Shown: piece by piece, positions 1 through 10,569 of the stretch
Position numbering within the stretch: the stretch's first letter is position 1
Layout of the letters: every line of letters begins with the position of its first letter
DNA from: Sphingobacteriales bacterium
GTDB taxonomy: Bacteria > Bacteroidota > Bacteroidia > Chitinophagales > Chitinophagaceae
Reading direction: 5' to 3'
Assembly: GCA_004144185.1 (NCBI GenBank)
Contig: SEFP01000002.1
Span: forward strand, 744,001-808,000
Length of the DNA: 64,000 bases
Program-made: the position numbers and the translations under genes
Notes under the pieces: model-generated
Told to the model about the DNA's origin: nothing
The model's input: only the letters and a program-made list of their open reading frames with translations
Databases searched by the model: none

Positions 1-930
1 GAATACCGCAGCGGTACGTGGCGTAGAGGCGGTTCCGGACGCATCGTTGTCGCTTTCAAAGCCATTGGAGGTACCTCCCTGGGCAAAGTCGGCCTGCTGG
101 TTGTCGCGGATGGAAATACCGTACTGTACTTTTCCGGAGAACCCATTATCGGTATCGAAATCGTCATCGGTGCTGTACGCAGAAATCAGGTATTTGGCAT
201 TAACCGTACCACCAAACCACTCAAAACCGTCGTCATTGCTTTTGTACACTTCGATGTGATCGAGGGTCGTACCATTACCGACTGAACCCATGGTCAGACC
301 GTTGATTTCGTTGTCAACCGCGAAGGCAACACCGGCGTACTCGATCCGTACATACTTCATGGTTCCGGAATTGTCGGCATTGTTGGTGCCACCGTGCAGG
401 CCATAGCCTTCTGTAGTGGTATTTACACCCCCTTCGATGGCTTGCAATCCGCTGGTACCGTTGTAATTACCGTTGTTGTTGGCATTTCCAAGCAGGATAA
501 TACCGCCCCAGTCGCCCCGGTTTGGAGTGGCTTCGATAGAGGTAAAGCGGATGGGGTTGGACGCCGTGCCCTGCGCATCGATCTTACCATTACGGGTAAT
601 GATCAGGGATGCTTTGGATCCGGAAACCCCTTTGACAACAACGCCTTCCTCAACTTTGAGGGTTGCACCGTTGCGCACAAACACAAAGCCATCTATCTTA
701 TAGGTCCGGCCTGCTTTCAGCAACGTGTTGGTCGTGATGCTGCCTTTCAGGGTAGCACCATCAGCCAGCTCCACATAAGTGCTGTTGTTGGCAGTACGGG
801 CCAGCGTAGCACTCGTGTAGCTCACGCTGTCGGTAGGAGCAGTTATTGGGTTATTAGTGGTCTCATCTTTCTTACAGCTGGTAGCGAGCAGAGCTGCGAC
901 AAGCGGGAAAAGCAAAAAAGTCTTTTTCAT
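1..930 (-). CDS. Secreted/lipoprotein-like hypothetical protein downstream of a TonB receptor (3' end outside window)
   Basis: Reverse-strand reading from ATG at 930 gives MKKTFLLFPLVAALLATSCKKDETTN..., a lipoprotein signal followed by a beta-helix-like stretch (LKVEEGVVVKG, GDWGGIILLGNANNNG); open to the window edge. Confidence 0.8.
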   Translation of the reverse strand, partial: MKKTFLLFPLVAALLATSCKKDETTNNPITAPTDSVSYTSATLARTANNSTYVELADGATLKGSITTNTLLKAGRTYKIDGFVFVRNGATLKVEEGVVVKGVSGSKASLIITRNGKIDAQGTASNPIRFTSIEATPNRGDWGGIILLGNANNNGNYNGTSGLQAIEGGVNTTTEGYGLHGGTNNADNSGTMKYVRIEYAGVAFAVDNEINGLTMGSVGNGTTLDHIEVYKSNDDGFEWFGGTVNAKYLISAYSTDDDFDTDNGFSGKVQYGISIRDNQQADFAQGGTSNGFESDNDASGTASTPRTAAVF

Positions 931-1004
931 GACGTTGCTGGGAATAGAAATAGTTTCTGGGTGCAAAAGGACAAAAAGGGTATTACCGGTATCTTACGGA
1001 GCCA

Positions 1005-3854
1005 TTAAGGAATCGTTACTCCTTGGGCCGGACGCTTGCGCTTGTTCGGCAGCTTATACGCCACGCTGATCGAGATGTTGCGGCCATAGCGGCTCCGGAT
1101 GCGCAGCACATCAGTGGTTCCTTCACCGTCATACTTACCGTTGCCGTTAGTGTCTTCGTAAAAATTCTGGTACTGGTTGAGCAGGTCTGAAACGGCCAGC
1201 TTGATTTCACCGTTCTGGGCAAAGCGCTGGGTAATCTGCAGATCCAGCAGGGTACGGGGCGCTTCCCAGATATCGAGCTGGTTGACCTGGTCGCCGATGA
1301 GGAAGATGCGGCGACCAATCCGGTTCAGCATCACTGAAGCGATGGTACCGGTTTTCCGGATCTCCGCCTGCACACCGGCATTCAGGACATAGTTGCTTTG
1401 CCCTTGCATCGGACGGGTTTTCAGCGTGCTGTTGGCACCAAAGTCGACTTCGTTTTTGATATACGCACCATTGGCGAAGGCATATAGGTTAGACAGTACG
1501 TTGTTCTCGGTACGCTTGGATTCGGCCACGAGGAACCCAAGTGATTTCCGGAACTCGGCTTCGACGCCATAGCTGACCGCGCCCAAGGCGTTGGCATACA
1601 GTAATTGTGCAGAGCCGCCGCCGGTGGTATTGTAATAGCGCTCAATCGGATTGTCGAAGTGCTTGTAAAAACCGCCTACGGTTACAAACTCGCCCGGAGC
1701 CGGATACAGTTCCCAGCGCAGATCGGCATTGGTGACTTTGGTACGCTTCAGCGTCGGGTTGCCGCTCTCAACGGCCATCAGGTCGAAGTTGTAGAAGTTG
1801 AACGGTGCGATCTCCCGGAATTCCGGACGAATCACGGTCTGCGAACCCGACAAACGCAGGTTCATCTGATCGTTCAGGGCATATTTAATATTGGCGGATG
1901 GCAGGATATCGACTACCGTCGTGTCGACTTTGAGATCGGCATTGCCGTCATTATACTTTACCTGCTGGTTGTAGCTTTCAATCCGGGCACCCCACGATAC
2001 CGACACGCGCTTCAGGAACTGGTTATCGAGCTGGATGTATCCGGCACCCAGGGCAGACGATGCCTGGTATTTATCGGTCGGGTTGGTGGATTCGTTCAGA
2101 TACAGCTTATCCGCCGCAATGTTTTCCGGATTGAACAGCGTACCGATTGGCTGGTAGACGATCATATCGCGCACTTCCGGATTCGACCGGTTACCGACAT
2201 AACCCAAGGCACGGGGCGTAAAGTCACGGGTCCGGTACTGATACATGCCGCCCACTTTAATGGTCTGGGTAACGCCTTCGATCTTGAACGATTTGCTCAG
2301 GTCGCCGGATCCGCTGTATACATGATCCATCAGATCGGAAAAGAACCGTCCGGAAGAACCCAGTGAAGGCGAGCCCTGTGGAATGTTGGCTACATAATCG
2401 CTGGCACCGATGGCGGAGTTCTGATAGCTGAGACGACGCAGATCAGGTGTGTTCTGAGCGAGGTTGGAATACGAGAGGTTCCACTTGGCACGCAGTCCGG
2501 ATAGGAAATCCAGTACATGTTCCCCGGCCAGCTGCGAGGAGAAAATCCGGTTGGTTACAAAGGCTAACTCGTAGGCGCGGATGTTGAACAATCCGTTGCC
2601 GTATTCTTCCCCTTCCCGGGTGGTTACAGAATTGGTGGAGTTGATGTTGATCAGGTTTTTAAGGCTGATTTTGCTTTTGCCGACAGTGTACGCCAGGTTG
2701 GCGAGTCCGCCCCAGCTCACATCCTGTGAAAACCGCTGATCGTTGTAGTTGCTGAGCAGGTTGTTGGCCGCATCTTCATCCCGGCGCAGGATATCGGTGC
2801 GACGGTTGTTTTTGGCATAGTTGAACGAGCCGATAAAGCCGAACGTACCCCGGCCGATTTTACGGGTGTATCCACCAGTACCCTGAGTACCGAAATTGAT
2901 TGGCGCCGTACTTTCTTTCAGGCCCCAGTTGTTGGCAAATTGCTTGGAGAACTCTGCTTTCTCCGTAGCGTTGGCACCGAGATAGGCCTCGCGACTTGCA
3001 GGGAAGTTACCAGGCAGCGCACGGGAACCGTTGTCAATGCCCAGGAAATCCGTACCGCCTGTATTGTTGCTTTGAAATGGCTTGCCAACAGTCTGGGTGT
3101 TGGCACCGGTTCCCAGCTGTAAGGTGAAAAAGTTTTCGGTTGGGATGTCACGGGTGTTGATCTGCACCAGACCACCGGCAAACTCACCGGGCAATTCCGG
3201 AACCGCTGCTTTGTTGATGACGATGTTGTCGATGATATTGGCCGGAAACAAATCGAACGAAAACGTTTTACGGTCTGGCTCGGTCGAAGTCAGCAGGGCA
3301 CCGTTGAGCGTCGCTGCGTTGTACCGGTCGGCCAAGCCACGTACCACCAGGTACTTTCCTTCCTGAATAGACGCACCAGATACGCGCTTCAACACTTCAC
3401 CGGTGTTGCGGTCGGGCGAGCGGCGGATGGCTTCTGCACTCACCACCTGTGCGACGGTGTTGGTGTTTTTCTGCACCAGGATCATGGAGTTGATGTTCTC
3501 CTTCTTCAGGGTCGCACGGACTACTACCTCACCCAGATCCCGGCTTCTCTTTTGTTCGGCCAGTGTGGCGTTCAGCGTCAGGTTCTGGTCATCTGCCAGT
3601 GCCACATCGCCGATGCTTTTAGTGGTGTACCCAAGGTACTTGATTTCGATCTCGTACGTTCCGGAAGGTACTTTCAGAGTATAATTCCCATCCAGATCGG
3701 TAGCAGTTCCTACCGAGCTGCCTTTAACCGACACCACAACACCGATCAGCGGCTCACTGGTCTTTTCATCTGTCACACGGCCGGTGATGAGGCCATCCGC
3801 AAAAGCCCAGGTGGACAGGCTCATACAGGCGGTTAGAAGTAAGGTATTCTTCAT
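1005..3854 (-). CDS. TonB-dependent receptor with N-terminal carboxypeptidase-regulatory-like domain
   Basis: ORF 1005..3872, likely start MKNTLLLTACMSL; GRVTDEKTSEPLIGVVVSVKGSSVGTATDLDGNYTL, plug domain and C-terminal barrel. Confidence 0.93.
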   Translation of the reverse strand: MKNTLLLTACMSLSTWAFADGLITGRVTDEKTSEPLIGVVVSVKGSSVGTATDLDGNYTLKVPSGTYEIEIKYLGYTTKSIGDVALADDQNLTLNATLAEQKRSRDLGEVVVRATLKKENINSMILVQKNTNTVAQVVSAEAIRRSPDRNTGEVLKRVSGASIQEGKYLVVRGLADRYNAATLNGALLTSTEPDRKTFSFDLFPANIIDNIVINKAAVPELPGEFAGGLVQINTRDIPTENFFTLQLGTGANTQTVGKPFQSNNTGGTDFLGIDNGSRALPGNFPASREAYLGANATEKAEFSKQFANNWGLKESTAPINFGTQGTGGYTRKIGRGTFGFIGSFNYAKNNRRTDILRRDEDAANNLLSNYNDQRFSQDVSWGGLANLAYTVGKSKISLKNLININSTNSVTTREGEEYGNGLFNIRAYELAFVTNRIFSSQLAGEHVLDFLSGLRAKWNLSYSNLAQNTPDLRRLSYQNSAIGASDYVANIPQGSPSLGSSGRFFSDLMDHVYSGSGDLSKSFKIEGVTQTIKVGGMYQYRTRDFTPRALGYVGNRSNPEVRDMIVYQPIGTLFNPENIAADKLYLNESTNPTDKYQASSALGAGYIQLDNQFLKRVSVSWGARIESYNQQVKYNDGNADLKVDTTVVDILPSANIKYALNDQMNLRLSGSQTVIRPEFREIAPFNFYNFDLMAVESGNPTLKRTKVTNADLRWELYPAPGEFVTVGGFYKHFDNPIERYYNTTGGGSAQLLYANALGAVSYGVEAEFRKSLGFLVAESKRTENNVLSNLYAFANGAYIKNEVDFGANSTLKTRPMQGQSNYVLNAGVQAEIRKTGTIASVMLNRIGRRIFLIGDQVNQLDIWEAPRTLLDLQITQRFAQNGEIKLAVSDLLNQYQNFYEDTNGNGKYDGEGTTDVLRIRSRYGRNISISVAYKLPNKRKRPAQGVTIP

Positions 3855-3983
3855 GGGTAATATTTGCTGCAAAAGTCACTTACGTGCGTTGCGGCAGTGT
3901 TACGGGATTGTTGCGCCCTTGTTACGCCTGTATTACCGGAATGTTACGTGCCGGATGGGCTTCGTTTCTCACATTTGCATGGT

Positions 3984-5156
3984 ATGAACGCCCGTCAACT
4001 GGCCCAGCAACATTTAGCGCCTACCTCTTTTGCACCTACCGGATTGCACATCGTCCGCGCGTCCGGAAGCTATCTCTACGAAGTCTCCGGAAAACAACTG
4101 CTGGATCTGATCGGTGGCATTTCGGTCTGCAACGTGGGACACAGTCATCCGCGTGTGATTGAAGCCATTCAGCAACAGGCGGCCCAGTTTCTGCACGTTA
4201 TGGTATACGGCGAAGTGGTGCAGACGCCCCAGGCCTCGTATGCGGCGACGTTGGCTGCGCACCTGCCACCGTCACTGGATTGCATTTTCTTTACCACCTC
4301 GGGCGCAGAAGCAGTTGAAGGCGCTATCAAGCTCAGCCGGCGTGTTACTGGTCGGCCCGGCATTATCGGAGCCAGGCGTAGCTATCATGGCGCCACCACC
4401 GGTGCGCTGGCGTTGATGGGGGATGAATACTGGAAAGGCCCATTCCGGCCGCTGCTACCGGGTGTACGGCAATATGCGTACGGCTCGCAGGAGTTGATGA
4501 ACGCGATTGATGCAGATACCGCCTGTGTGGTGCTGGAACCGGTACAGGCCGAAGCGGGTATCAACGGTCCGTTTCCGGAATGGATGCAGGCCGTGGCGCA
4601 GCGCTGTCGCGAAACGGGTACGCTGTTGGTACTCGACGAAATTCAGACGGGCTTTGGTCGCACCGGCACCCTCTGGGCCTTTGAGCAGCTGGGAATCGTT
4701 CCGGATATCTTGATGCTGGGCAAGGCGTTGGGTGGCGGGATGCCTATGGGCGCATTTGTGGCCTCGCAGGTGCTGATGCATCAACTGGCCGACAACCCGG
4801 TTTTGGGCCATCTCACGACGTTTGGTGGACATCCGGTGTGCTGTGCAGCCGGCGAGGCAGCATTTAGGGTGCTCTTGGAAGAAGACATCGTGCCAACTGT
4901 TTTCCGGAAAGAAGCGCTGTTTCGGGAATGGTTACAGCATCCAGCCATTCGGGAGGTGCGCAGTATAGGCTTGCTGATGGCAGTGCAACTGGACAGTGCC
5001 GAAGCGGTGCAGCAATGTCTTCAAAAATGCGCAGCAGCAGGGTTGTTTTCCGACTGGTTTTTATTCGCGGCCGACTGTATCCGCATTGCGCCGCCCCTCA
5101 CCATCTCTGAATCCGAGATCCGGGAAGCCTGCCGCCTTTTGTGCAGATGTCTGTAA
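3984..5156 (+). CDS. Class III (PLP) aminotransferase, acetylornithine/4-aminobutyrate type
   Basis: LLDLIGGISVCNVGHSHPRV, TTSGAEAVEGAIKLSRRVTGRPGI, LVLDEIQTGFGRTGTLWAFE, GKALGGGMPMGAF. Confidence 0.9.
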   Translation: MNARQLAQQHLAPTSFAPTGLHIVRASGSYLYEVSGKQLLDLIGGISVCNVGHSHPRVIEAIQQQAAQFLHVMVYGEVVQTPQASYAATLAAHLPPSLDCIFFTTSGAEAVEGAIKLSRRVTGRPGIIGARRSYHGATTGALALMGDEYWKGPFRPLLPGVRQYAYGSQELMNAIDADTACVVLEPVQAEAGINGPFPEWMQAVAQRCRETGTLLVLDEIQTGFGRTGTLWAFEQLGIVPDILMLGKALGGGMPMGAFVASQVLMHQLADNPVLGHLTTFGGHPVCCAAGEAAFRVLLEEDIVPTVFRKEALFREWLQHPAIREVRSIGLLMAVQLDSAEAVQQCLQKCAAAGLFSDWFLFAADCIRIAPPLTISESEIREACRLLCRCL

Positions 5157-5194
5157 CATTAGGTTCCGATGCAATCAGACCCTGATCTATTGAA

Positions 5195-5228
5195 TAAAAA
5201 GACCTGCTTTTTGAAGCAGGTCTTTTTA
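5195..5228. terminator. Bidirectional intrinsic terminator between convergent genes
   Basis: AAAAAGACCTGCTTTTTGAAGCAGGTCTTTTT. Confidence 0.85.
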
Positions 5229-5245
5229 AATGAGGTTATGGATGC

Positions 5246-6460
5246 TTATTCTGCCGAAGCAGCTTCGTCGCGGTTGCCCCGAACCTTATCAAATTCAAAC
5301 AACAGGCTGAAGCGAAGGGTATTGCTCAGCGGGTTGCGGGTAATTCCGGAATTGGAGGGAACTAGGTATGAGAAGTTGAGGGTAAAAATGTTGTACCGTG
5401 CGCTGCCACCAACGGTGAAGTATTTACGGTCGCCTTTGGTTTTGTCTTCGTAGAAATAACCGGCGCGCAGACCAAACTGGTTTTGATACCAGTACTCGGC
5501 CCCCAGCGACACCTGGAACTCACGCAGTTCTTCGCTAAATCCGCCCGGAGCATCGCCGAAAGAGCTAAAAATACCGGCAACGGTTCCTTTTTCAGAAGGA
5601 ATGTAGCTGGTTATGTTTCCGCTGCTGTCGTAGCTGTATTGGGGCGTAGGCACCATCAGTTTATTGACATCCAGGGCAGCGGTAAACTTGTTGTATTCGT
5701 CGATCTGCCAGGTATTGGCGACCCCGAGACCCAGATTCGCCGGGATAAAGTCGTTCCGGGTGGAGCTGTAAGAAATCTTGGAACCCAGGTTGGAAAGCAC
5801 CAGACCGGCGCTGAACGTACGGGTACGCGGACCATCAATCTCCTTGGTACGGGAGTAATACATTCCCACATCGGCGGCTATGGCGTTACCCGGCTGATAG
5901 TCGGTCCCATTGGTACCCGAAGCCAGGCCATTGGCAATAGCCGAACGGATGTACCGCAGGGAAATACCCGTACTGAAATACGGTGTGAAGCGACGCGAGT
6001 AGCCCAGATCCAAGGAAAACTCACGGGGCTTGCCGGTTCCTAAAGGAGCGCCCTGATTGTCTGTGTAATTGATGTCACCCAGATTGAAGTACCGGAGGGA
6101 ACCGGATACAGCCTGGTTATTTTCACGGCCAAACTTGGCGTAGCCCGAAACGTAGTACAACGCGATATCCGGAACCAGCTCTTTCAGCCAGGGCGTATAC
6201 GTGACTCCGATTCCGTACTGCTTGGGAGCAAACGGCATCTTGCCTATATTCCAGTACTGGGCATTGGCATCGGCTTCGGTTGCAATTCCGACATCACCCA
6301 TTCCGCCCGCACGGGCATCCGGCGAAATCCGCAAAAAGGGAACCGCAGTAGTAATGGTATTTACACGGCCATCAATCTGCCCTGTTTGCTGTGCCAGGAC
6401 CGGGCTACCGGCTGCACAAACAGAAACCAGCAGGATTGATTTAAAAATGGTTGAGGACAT
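5246..6460 (-). CDS. porV: Type IX secretion system outer membrane protein PorV
   Basis: AVPFLRISPDARAGGMGDVGIATEADANAQYWNIGKMPFA, typical PorV N-terminus; adjacent to porU. Confidence 0.93.
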   Translation of the reverse strand: MSSTIFKSILLVSVCAAGSPVLAQQTGQIDGRVNTITTAVPFLRISPDARAGGMGDVGIATEADANAQYWNIGKMPFAPKQYGIGVTYTPWLKELVPDIALYYVSGYAKFGRENNQAVSGSLRYFNLGDINYTDNQGAPLGTGKPREFSLDLGYSRRFTPYFSTGISLRYIRSAIANGLASGTNGTDYQPGNAIAADVGMYYSRTKEIDGPRTRTFSAGLVLSNLGSKISYSSTRNDFIPANLGLGVANTWQIDEYNKFTAALDVNKLMVPTPQYSYDSSGNITSYIPSEKGTVAGIFSSFGDAPGGFSEELREFQVSLGAEYWYQNQFGLRAGYFYEDKTKGDRKYFTVGGSARYNIFTLNFSYLVPSNSGITRNPLSNTLRFSLLFEFDKVRGNRDEAASAE

Positions 6461-6533
6461 TCCAGAGAATTTAGCGCTTCTTACAAAGCGGCGCAAAGGT
6501 ACTAAAGAAAGATTTTTACTAAATGAGTAGACT

Positions 6534-9500
6534 CTAACGGGCAATTACCAGCTTTTGGTATCCGAGTCCTTCAGATTTTTGGGCGGTTGTAATCACCATC
6601 CGGTAAATATAAATTCCGGAAGGTAAAAGCATGCCAGTATCACCGGCACCGTCCCAGACAATCTCGCTGCTGTGAGAACCCGTTGGCGTAAAGGCCTGCC
6701 GGATGGTGCGCACCAGGCTTCCGGCACTACTGAAAATCTGCACTTCGGCCGTCATATTCTCATCCGGATGGTTGTGCTCGAACCGAAAGCGGGTCTGGTC
6801 TTTAAACGGATTGGGATAGTTGAGCAGTTCCTGAACTTCTACCACTTTTCCATCGCCCACCCGAAACTGGATGGTGCCTTCTCCGGAATTGTTGGCCATA
6901 TCCCAGGCTTTAATCCGCAGGGTATGCAGGCCGTTGCTCAGACCGGTAACCGGAAAGCGTACAAATCCTTTTTTATAGGTGTTGGGCGCATTTTCGTAGT
7001 AGTCGTTCAATACATACGGCTCTGATTCTTTCCCGTCGATTACAGCCACCAGATCATGACCGATTGCATTTCCGGACACATTGATACCGGTTTCGTCTTC
7101 CAGAATGCCATAAATCGCGGTATTGGCACCGGTGAGTCCGCCATTACGAAACAGCGAATCCCCAATAAACGGACGCACAACCGGTGGCTGATCATCGGTA
7201 ACCGGAAAACGCGAGGAGCCCCCGATCCGGATGGTTGTATCTACCCCGGCAACGTCTGTGCTGCCATCTTCCGCATAATACTGAATCTGACCGATCCCCA
7301 TTTCATAGTTCAGGTCTTTGGGAGCCACAAACGGAATCGAAAACTGACCATTTACCACATTTGCACGCCCTTTAAACACAATGTTATTCCGGGTTTCGAA
7401 CGTACGCAGGTCATAGACCGTCCGGACCGATGTAGAACGGGCTTTATCGAAGATGGTCACATATACCCGACCACTGAACGCTGCATTCGGATTTCCGGAA
7501 CCGTCGGTTACACTGCCATCGAGTACATAGCGGCCCAGCGCAGCCAGAGAGTCCGTCTTCAATCCGGTGGCAACTTCTACCACGGCATTGGTTTGTACCG
7601 CGTTCAGTTTAGCAGGCAGGTTAGGCGTCAAGGCCGGATCGCCCAGCAAGGCAAACTTCCGGAAGTTGAGCAGGGTACCCCAGGTACCAGCCGGAAAATA
7701 CTGTAACAACCTTTTATACGTCGCATTTTTGCCGTTTCGCAAGGCGTCACCAAACGTGGCCCAGCGACCATCCTGTTGTTTCCGGAACTGCGCCAGGATG
7801 TAATCATTGTTCAGGACACGACTTCCGAATTCATAAACGGCCTGCGTAGTGGTCAGCATGGCAATCATTCCCCCATCGGCCTTCAACATAAGCTGTTCAC
7901 CTGCCGACATAAAATCGGGGCGGTCATATTGGGCGAAGTCACAGGTAGCCGTTACCATAAACGGCAGTTTATCCAGGTTTTTCCAGCGGTTGATATCATC
8001 TACAGTCAGCACCCGCTCCTGCGCCAGTTCCCGGATGCCGCCGTGCCCGGCATAGTTGATGTACTGTGTGCCTTTATAAATCTGATTGCTGATCTGGGCA
8101 TTGACTTCCGGTGCCCGCGGACCGGCCGGCGTGGATACAACCGGATAATTGTCCATGTAGATCTTGCCTTCGTTGAATACCGGACTGACATTCCGGACAA
8201 TATCGCCTACTTCTTCAGCATTGGCCAGGTGTGCACCGGCACCATCTTCCTGATCGGCCACCAAAGTGCCCGTCACCCGCCAGGGTCCAAGCGACGCCGG
8301 CGACTTATAGTGCAAAATTTTATCGACCACCACTTTCGCTTCAGCAGGCGTCTTGACCGGCAGCCGGCCTACGCCAATATCCAGCACGTTATAAACATTA
8401 CTTCCTTCTGCACTTTCTCCGGCATCCAGAAAACCAAAATAGTCATCTGTGGTATAGGCATCGAGGACCACATTGCTTTCGGACGATTCGTACACCGGCA
8501 CGTAGTTGGTATTGGACGGCACCCGGTCTTTGTAATCAAAAGACGCATCGCCAAACAATAACAGGAACCGCGGCATCCGGGTGCTGTCCGTACCGGCGCG
8601 GTCGTAGAAGAACCGGGTATAATCCCGGATGCCTCCGATGTCCTGACCGCCACTTGAAAATTCATTGTAAACCTGCTCGGTGGTAACTACCTGTACCCGA
8701 TAGCCATTGGTGGTCCGGTGCCAGTCGGCCAGACGATTGGCATCCGTCAGGAAGTTTTTATGGGTTACAATCAGATAATCGGCATCCGCTGCGCCCATCA
8801 GATTCTGGTTGTCTACTTTTCCAACACCAACCGGAGTGCTGTAGGCGCTGCCGTCAAAAGCCGCATACTCCCGCAGCTGGTCGGTTTTGTTGATAAACAC
8901 ATAGCTTCCGTTCTGAAGCGTTCCTGCCATGCGAACGGCATTCCACGGCTCCGTGACATCCCAAACCTGAAGGGTTCCGGAAGCATTCTGAATTGTAAAG
9001 CGGGCGGCTGTTCCGGAATCAACACTTTCCATGTCGCGAAAGGTTAGAAAACCGCCATTGAATACCAGGCTGCGGCGGCCAATAACCTCCAGATAATCCA
9101 GGTATCCCCGGCTACCGGCTCCTGCGGGTGAAAATCCGATGGTAACAGAAGCCTGTCCGGCTGCAAACGGCACCTCTGCATCCAGTTGGGCATCAGTACA
9201 GGGAACATCGCTCACACCGCTTCTAAAGGAAAGCACCCGTCTGCCCAGGCTAACGCCATTGAGGCTTATCTGAAACTGCTCGGCGCCCCCATTGTTGCGG
9301 GCGGCTACATTGGTGCGGATCCGCAACGGCGATACGGCATTGGAAAAATCGAACGAATAGGTTTTAGAGCCGCCGGTAAATTCATCGCCGACCCAGCGCT
9401 TGCCCATATTGCCGAGGTTCACCAGATCATCATCAATCACATTCAGGCAATCATACGCGGTTACATCAGTTTGGGCCGTTGCAGGCGCATTGGCGATGGT

Positions 9501-10298
9501 GGAAACGGTTTTACCGCTTCCGCCCTCTGCACTTAAAAAGTAATAGCTTTTGTCTTCATACAGATTCTTACGGTGGGAATACCGCTTCTGGGTCGCGTCT
9601 GCCGTCCAGCTTTGCGGTCCGGGCGACCAGAAAACAACATAATCGCCTGCGTCCAGGGTGCCGTCGCCACCATCCTGAATCCAGAGATTATTTTCCGGAA
9701 TCGCGGTTTTGAGAATCGCTGGATTGGTTTCGTCCAGCATCGCGCCACCGTTTCCGAGCAACCGGATAGACGCTGATGGAACCGGTCCGGAAACGTTAAG
9801 GTTTGCGGTCAGGAATGCATAGTCTACTTTATAAAATCCCGGCGCATTTACAGAAAGCTTGTACCAGTTGCCGGTGGCGAGCGGACTGGTCGTGGCAGCT
9901 GTTTTAGCCTGATTCAGAAGGGACTGCTCCGGAAGGTTGGAAGGCTGTTCTTTAACGACCAGCGTAAACGCATTGAGCGCCTGGCGGCCCTGTGCGGTGC
10001 GGACCGGAACCGCTACCAGGGCAAACGGTTTTTTGCGATCAGTTCCCAAAACAACCTTTAATGCCAGCGAAGCGGTATCCTCCGGTCGCGGCTGGGTGGT
10101 TGTGTAGCGGGCATCCGTTACGGTTACGATCGGCAACACCGCATGGTTCAGCGGAATTTGCCGTACAATAAACGCCTGCTCCTGTTCCGCCGCCGATACC
10201 TGCTGCGGAAGCGTATAAGTAGCCGACTCCTGTGCCTGCACGCCGGACGCACAACCCAGTACCAATGCCGGAAGTAGTTTTTTAAAGCTGCAATCCAT
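6534..10298 (-). CDS. porU: Type IX secretion system sortase PorU (C25/gingipain fold)
   Basis: YINYAGHGGIRELAQERVL, LPFMVTATCDFAQYDRP, C-terminal FlgD-like LLNYPNPFKDQTRFRFEHN; synteny with porV and gldJ. Confidence 0.92.
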   Translation of the reverse strand: MDCSFKKLLPALVLGCASGVQAQESATYTLPQQVSAAEQEQAFIVRQIPLNHAVLPIVTVTDARYTTTQPRPEDTASLALKVVLGTDRKKPFALVAVPVRTAQGRQALNAFTLVVKEQPSNLPEQSLLNQAKTAATTSPLATGNWYKLSVNAPGFYKVDYAFLTANLNVSGPVPSASIRLLGNGGAMLDETNPAILKTAIPENNLWIQDGGDGTLDAGDYVVFWSPGPQSWTADATQKRYSHRKNLYEDKSYYFLSAEGGSGKTVSTIANAPATAQTDVTAYDCLNVIDDDLVNLGNMGKRWVGDEFTGGSKTYSFDFSNAVSPLRIRTNVAARNNGGAEQFQISLNGVSLGRRVLSFRSGVSDVPCTDAQLDAEVPFAAGQASVTIGFSPAGAGSRGYLDYLEVIGRRSLVFNGGFLTFRDMESVDSGTAARFTIQNASGTLQVWDVTEPWNAVRMAGTLQNGSYVFINKTDQLREYAAFDGSAYSTPVGVGKVDNQNLMGAADADYLIVTHKNFLTDANRLADWHRTTNGYRVQVVTTEQVYNEFSSGGQDIGGIRDYTRFFYDRAGTDSTRMPRFLLLFGDASFDYKDRVPSNTNYVPVYESSESNVVLDAYTTDDYFGFLDAGESAEGSNVYNVLDIGVGRLPVKTPAEAKVVVDKILHYKSPASLGPWRVTGTLVADQEDGAGAHLANAEEVGDIVRNVSPVFNEGKIYMDNYPVVSTPAGPRAPEVNAQISNQIYKGTQYINYAGHGGIRELAQERVLTVDDINRWKNLDKLPFMVTATCDFAQYDRPDFMSAGEQLMLKADGGMIAMLTTTQAVYEFGSRVLNNDYILAQFRKQQDGRWATFGDALRNGKNATYKRLLQYFPAGTWGTLLNFRKFALLGDPALTPNLPAKLNAVQTNAVVEVATGLKTDSLAALGRYVLDGSVTDGSGNPNAAFSGRVYVTIFDKARSTSVRTVYDLRTFETRNNIVFKGRANVVNGQFSIPFVAPKDLNYEMGIGQIQYYAEDGSTDVAGVDTTIRIGGSSRFPVTDDQPPVVRPFIGDSLFRNGGLTGANTAIYGILEDETGINVSGNAIGHDLVAVIDGKESEPYVLNDYYENAPNTYKKGFVRFPVTGLSNGLHTLRIKAWDMANNSGEGTIQFRVGDGKVVEVQELLNYPNPFKDQTRFRFEHNHPDENMTAEVQIFSSAGSLVRTIRQAFTPTGSHSSEIVWDGAGDTGMLLPSGIYIYRMVITTAQKSEGLGYQKLVIAR

Positions 10299-10569
10299 GA
10301 TTTGAAAAATCGAATCAGCGTGTTTAGACGCCCTTTTGAGTGAAAGTACGGGTTTGAACCAACCTGCGGATTTGAACCCCCTACAGAATAAGAACGCCTG
10401 AAAACGACGAATCTTATATGACAAGAAAACAATGATAAAGGTTTTGCTAAATTTTTTTTTGGTTTGAGACTTGGAATGCTTGCCTTTTTAGGGAATACAG
10501 CCTATCATTGTATCCAATCTACCGGAAATTTCTTTTTACAACAAGAAGCAATCACTGAATTCAGCACAA

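Noticed and set aside
1605-2366. 253-aa ORF antisense to the TonB receptor
   Set aside because: Shadow ORF without domain features
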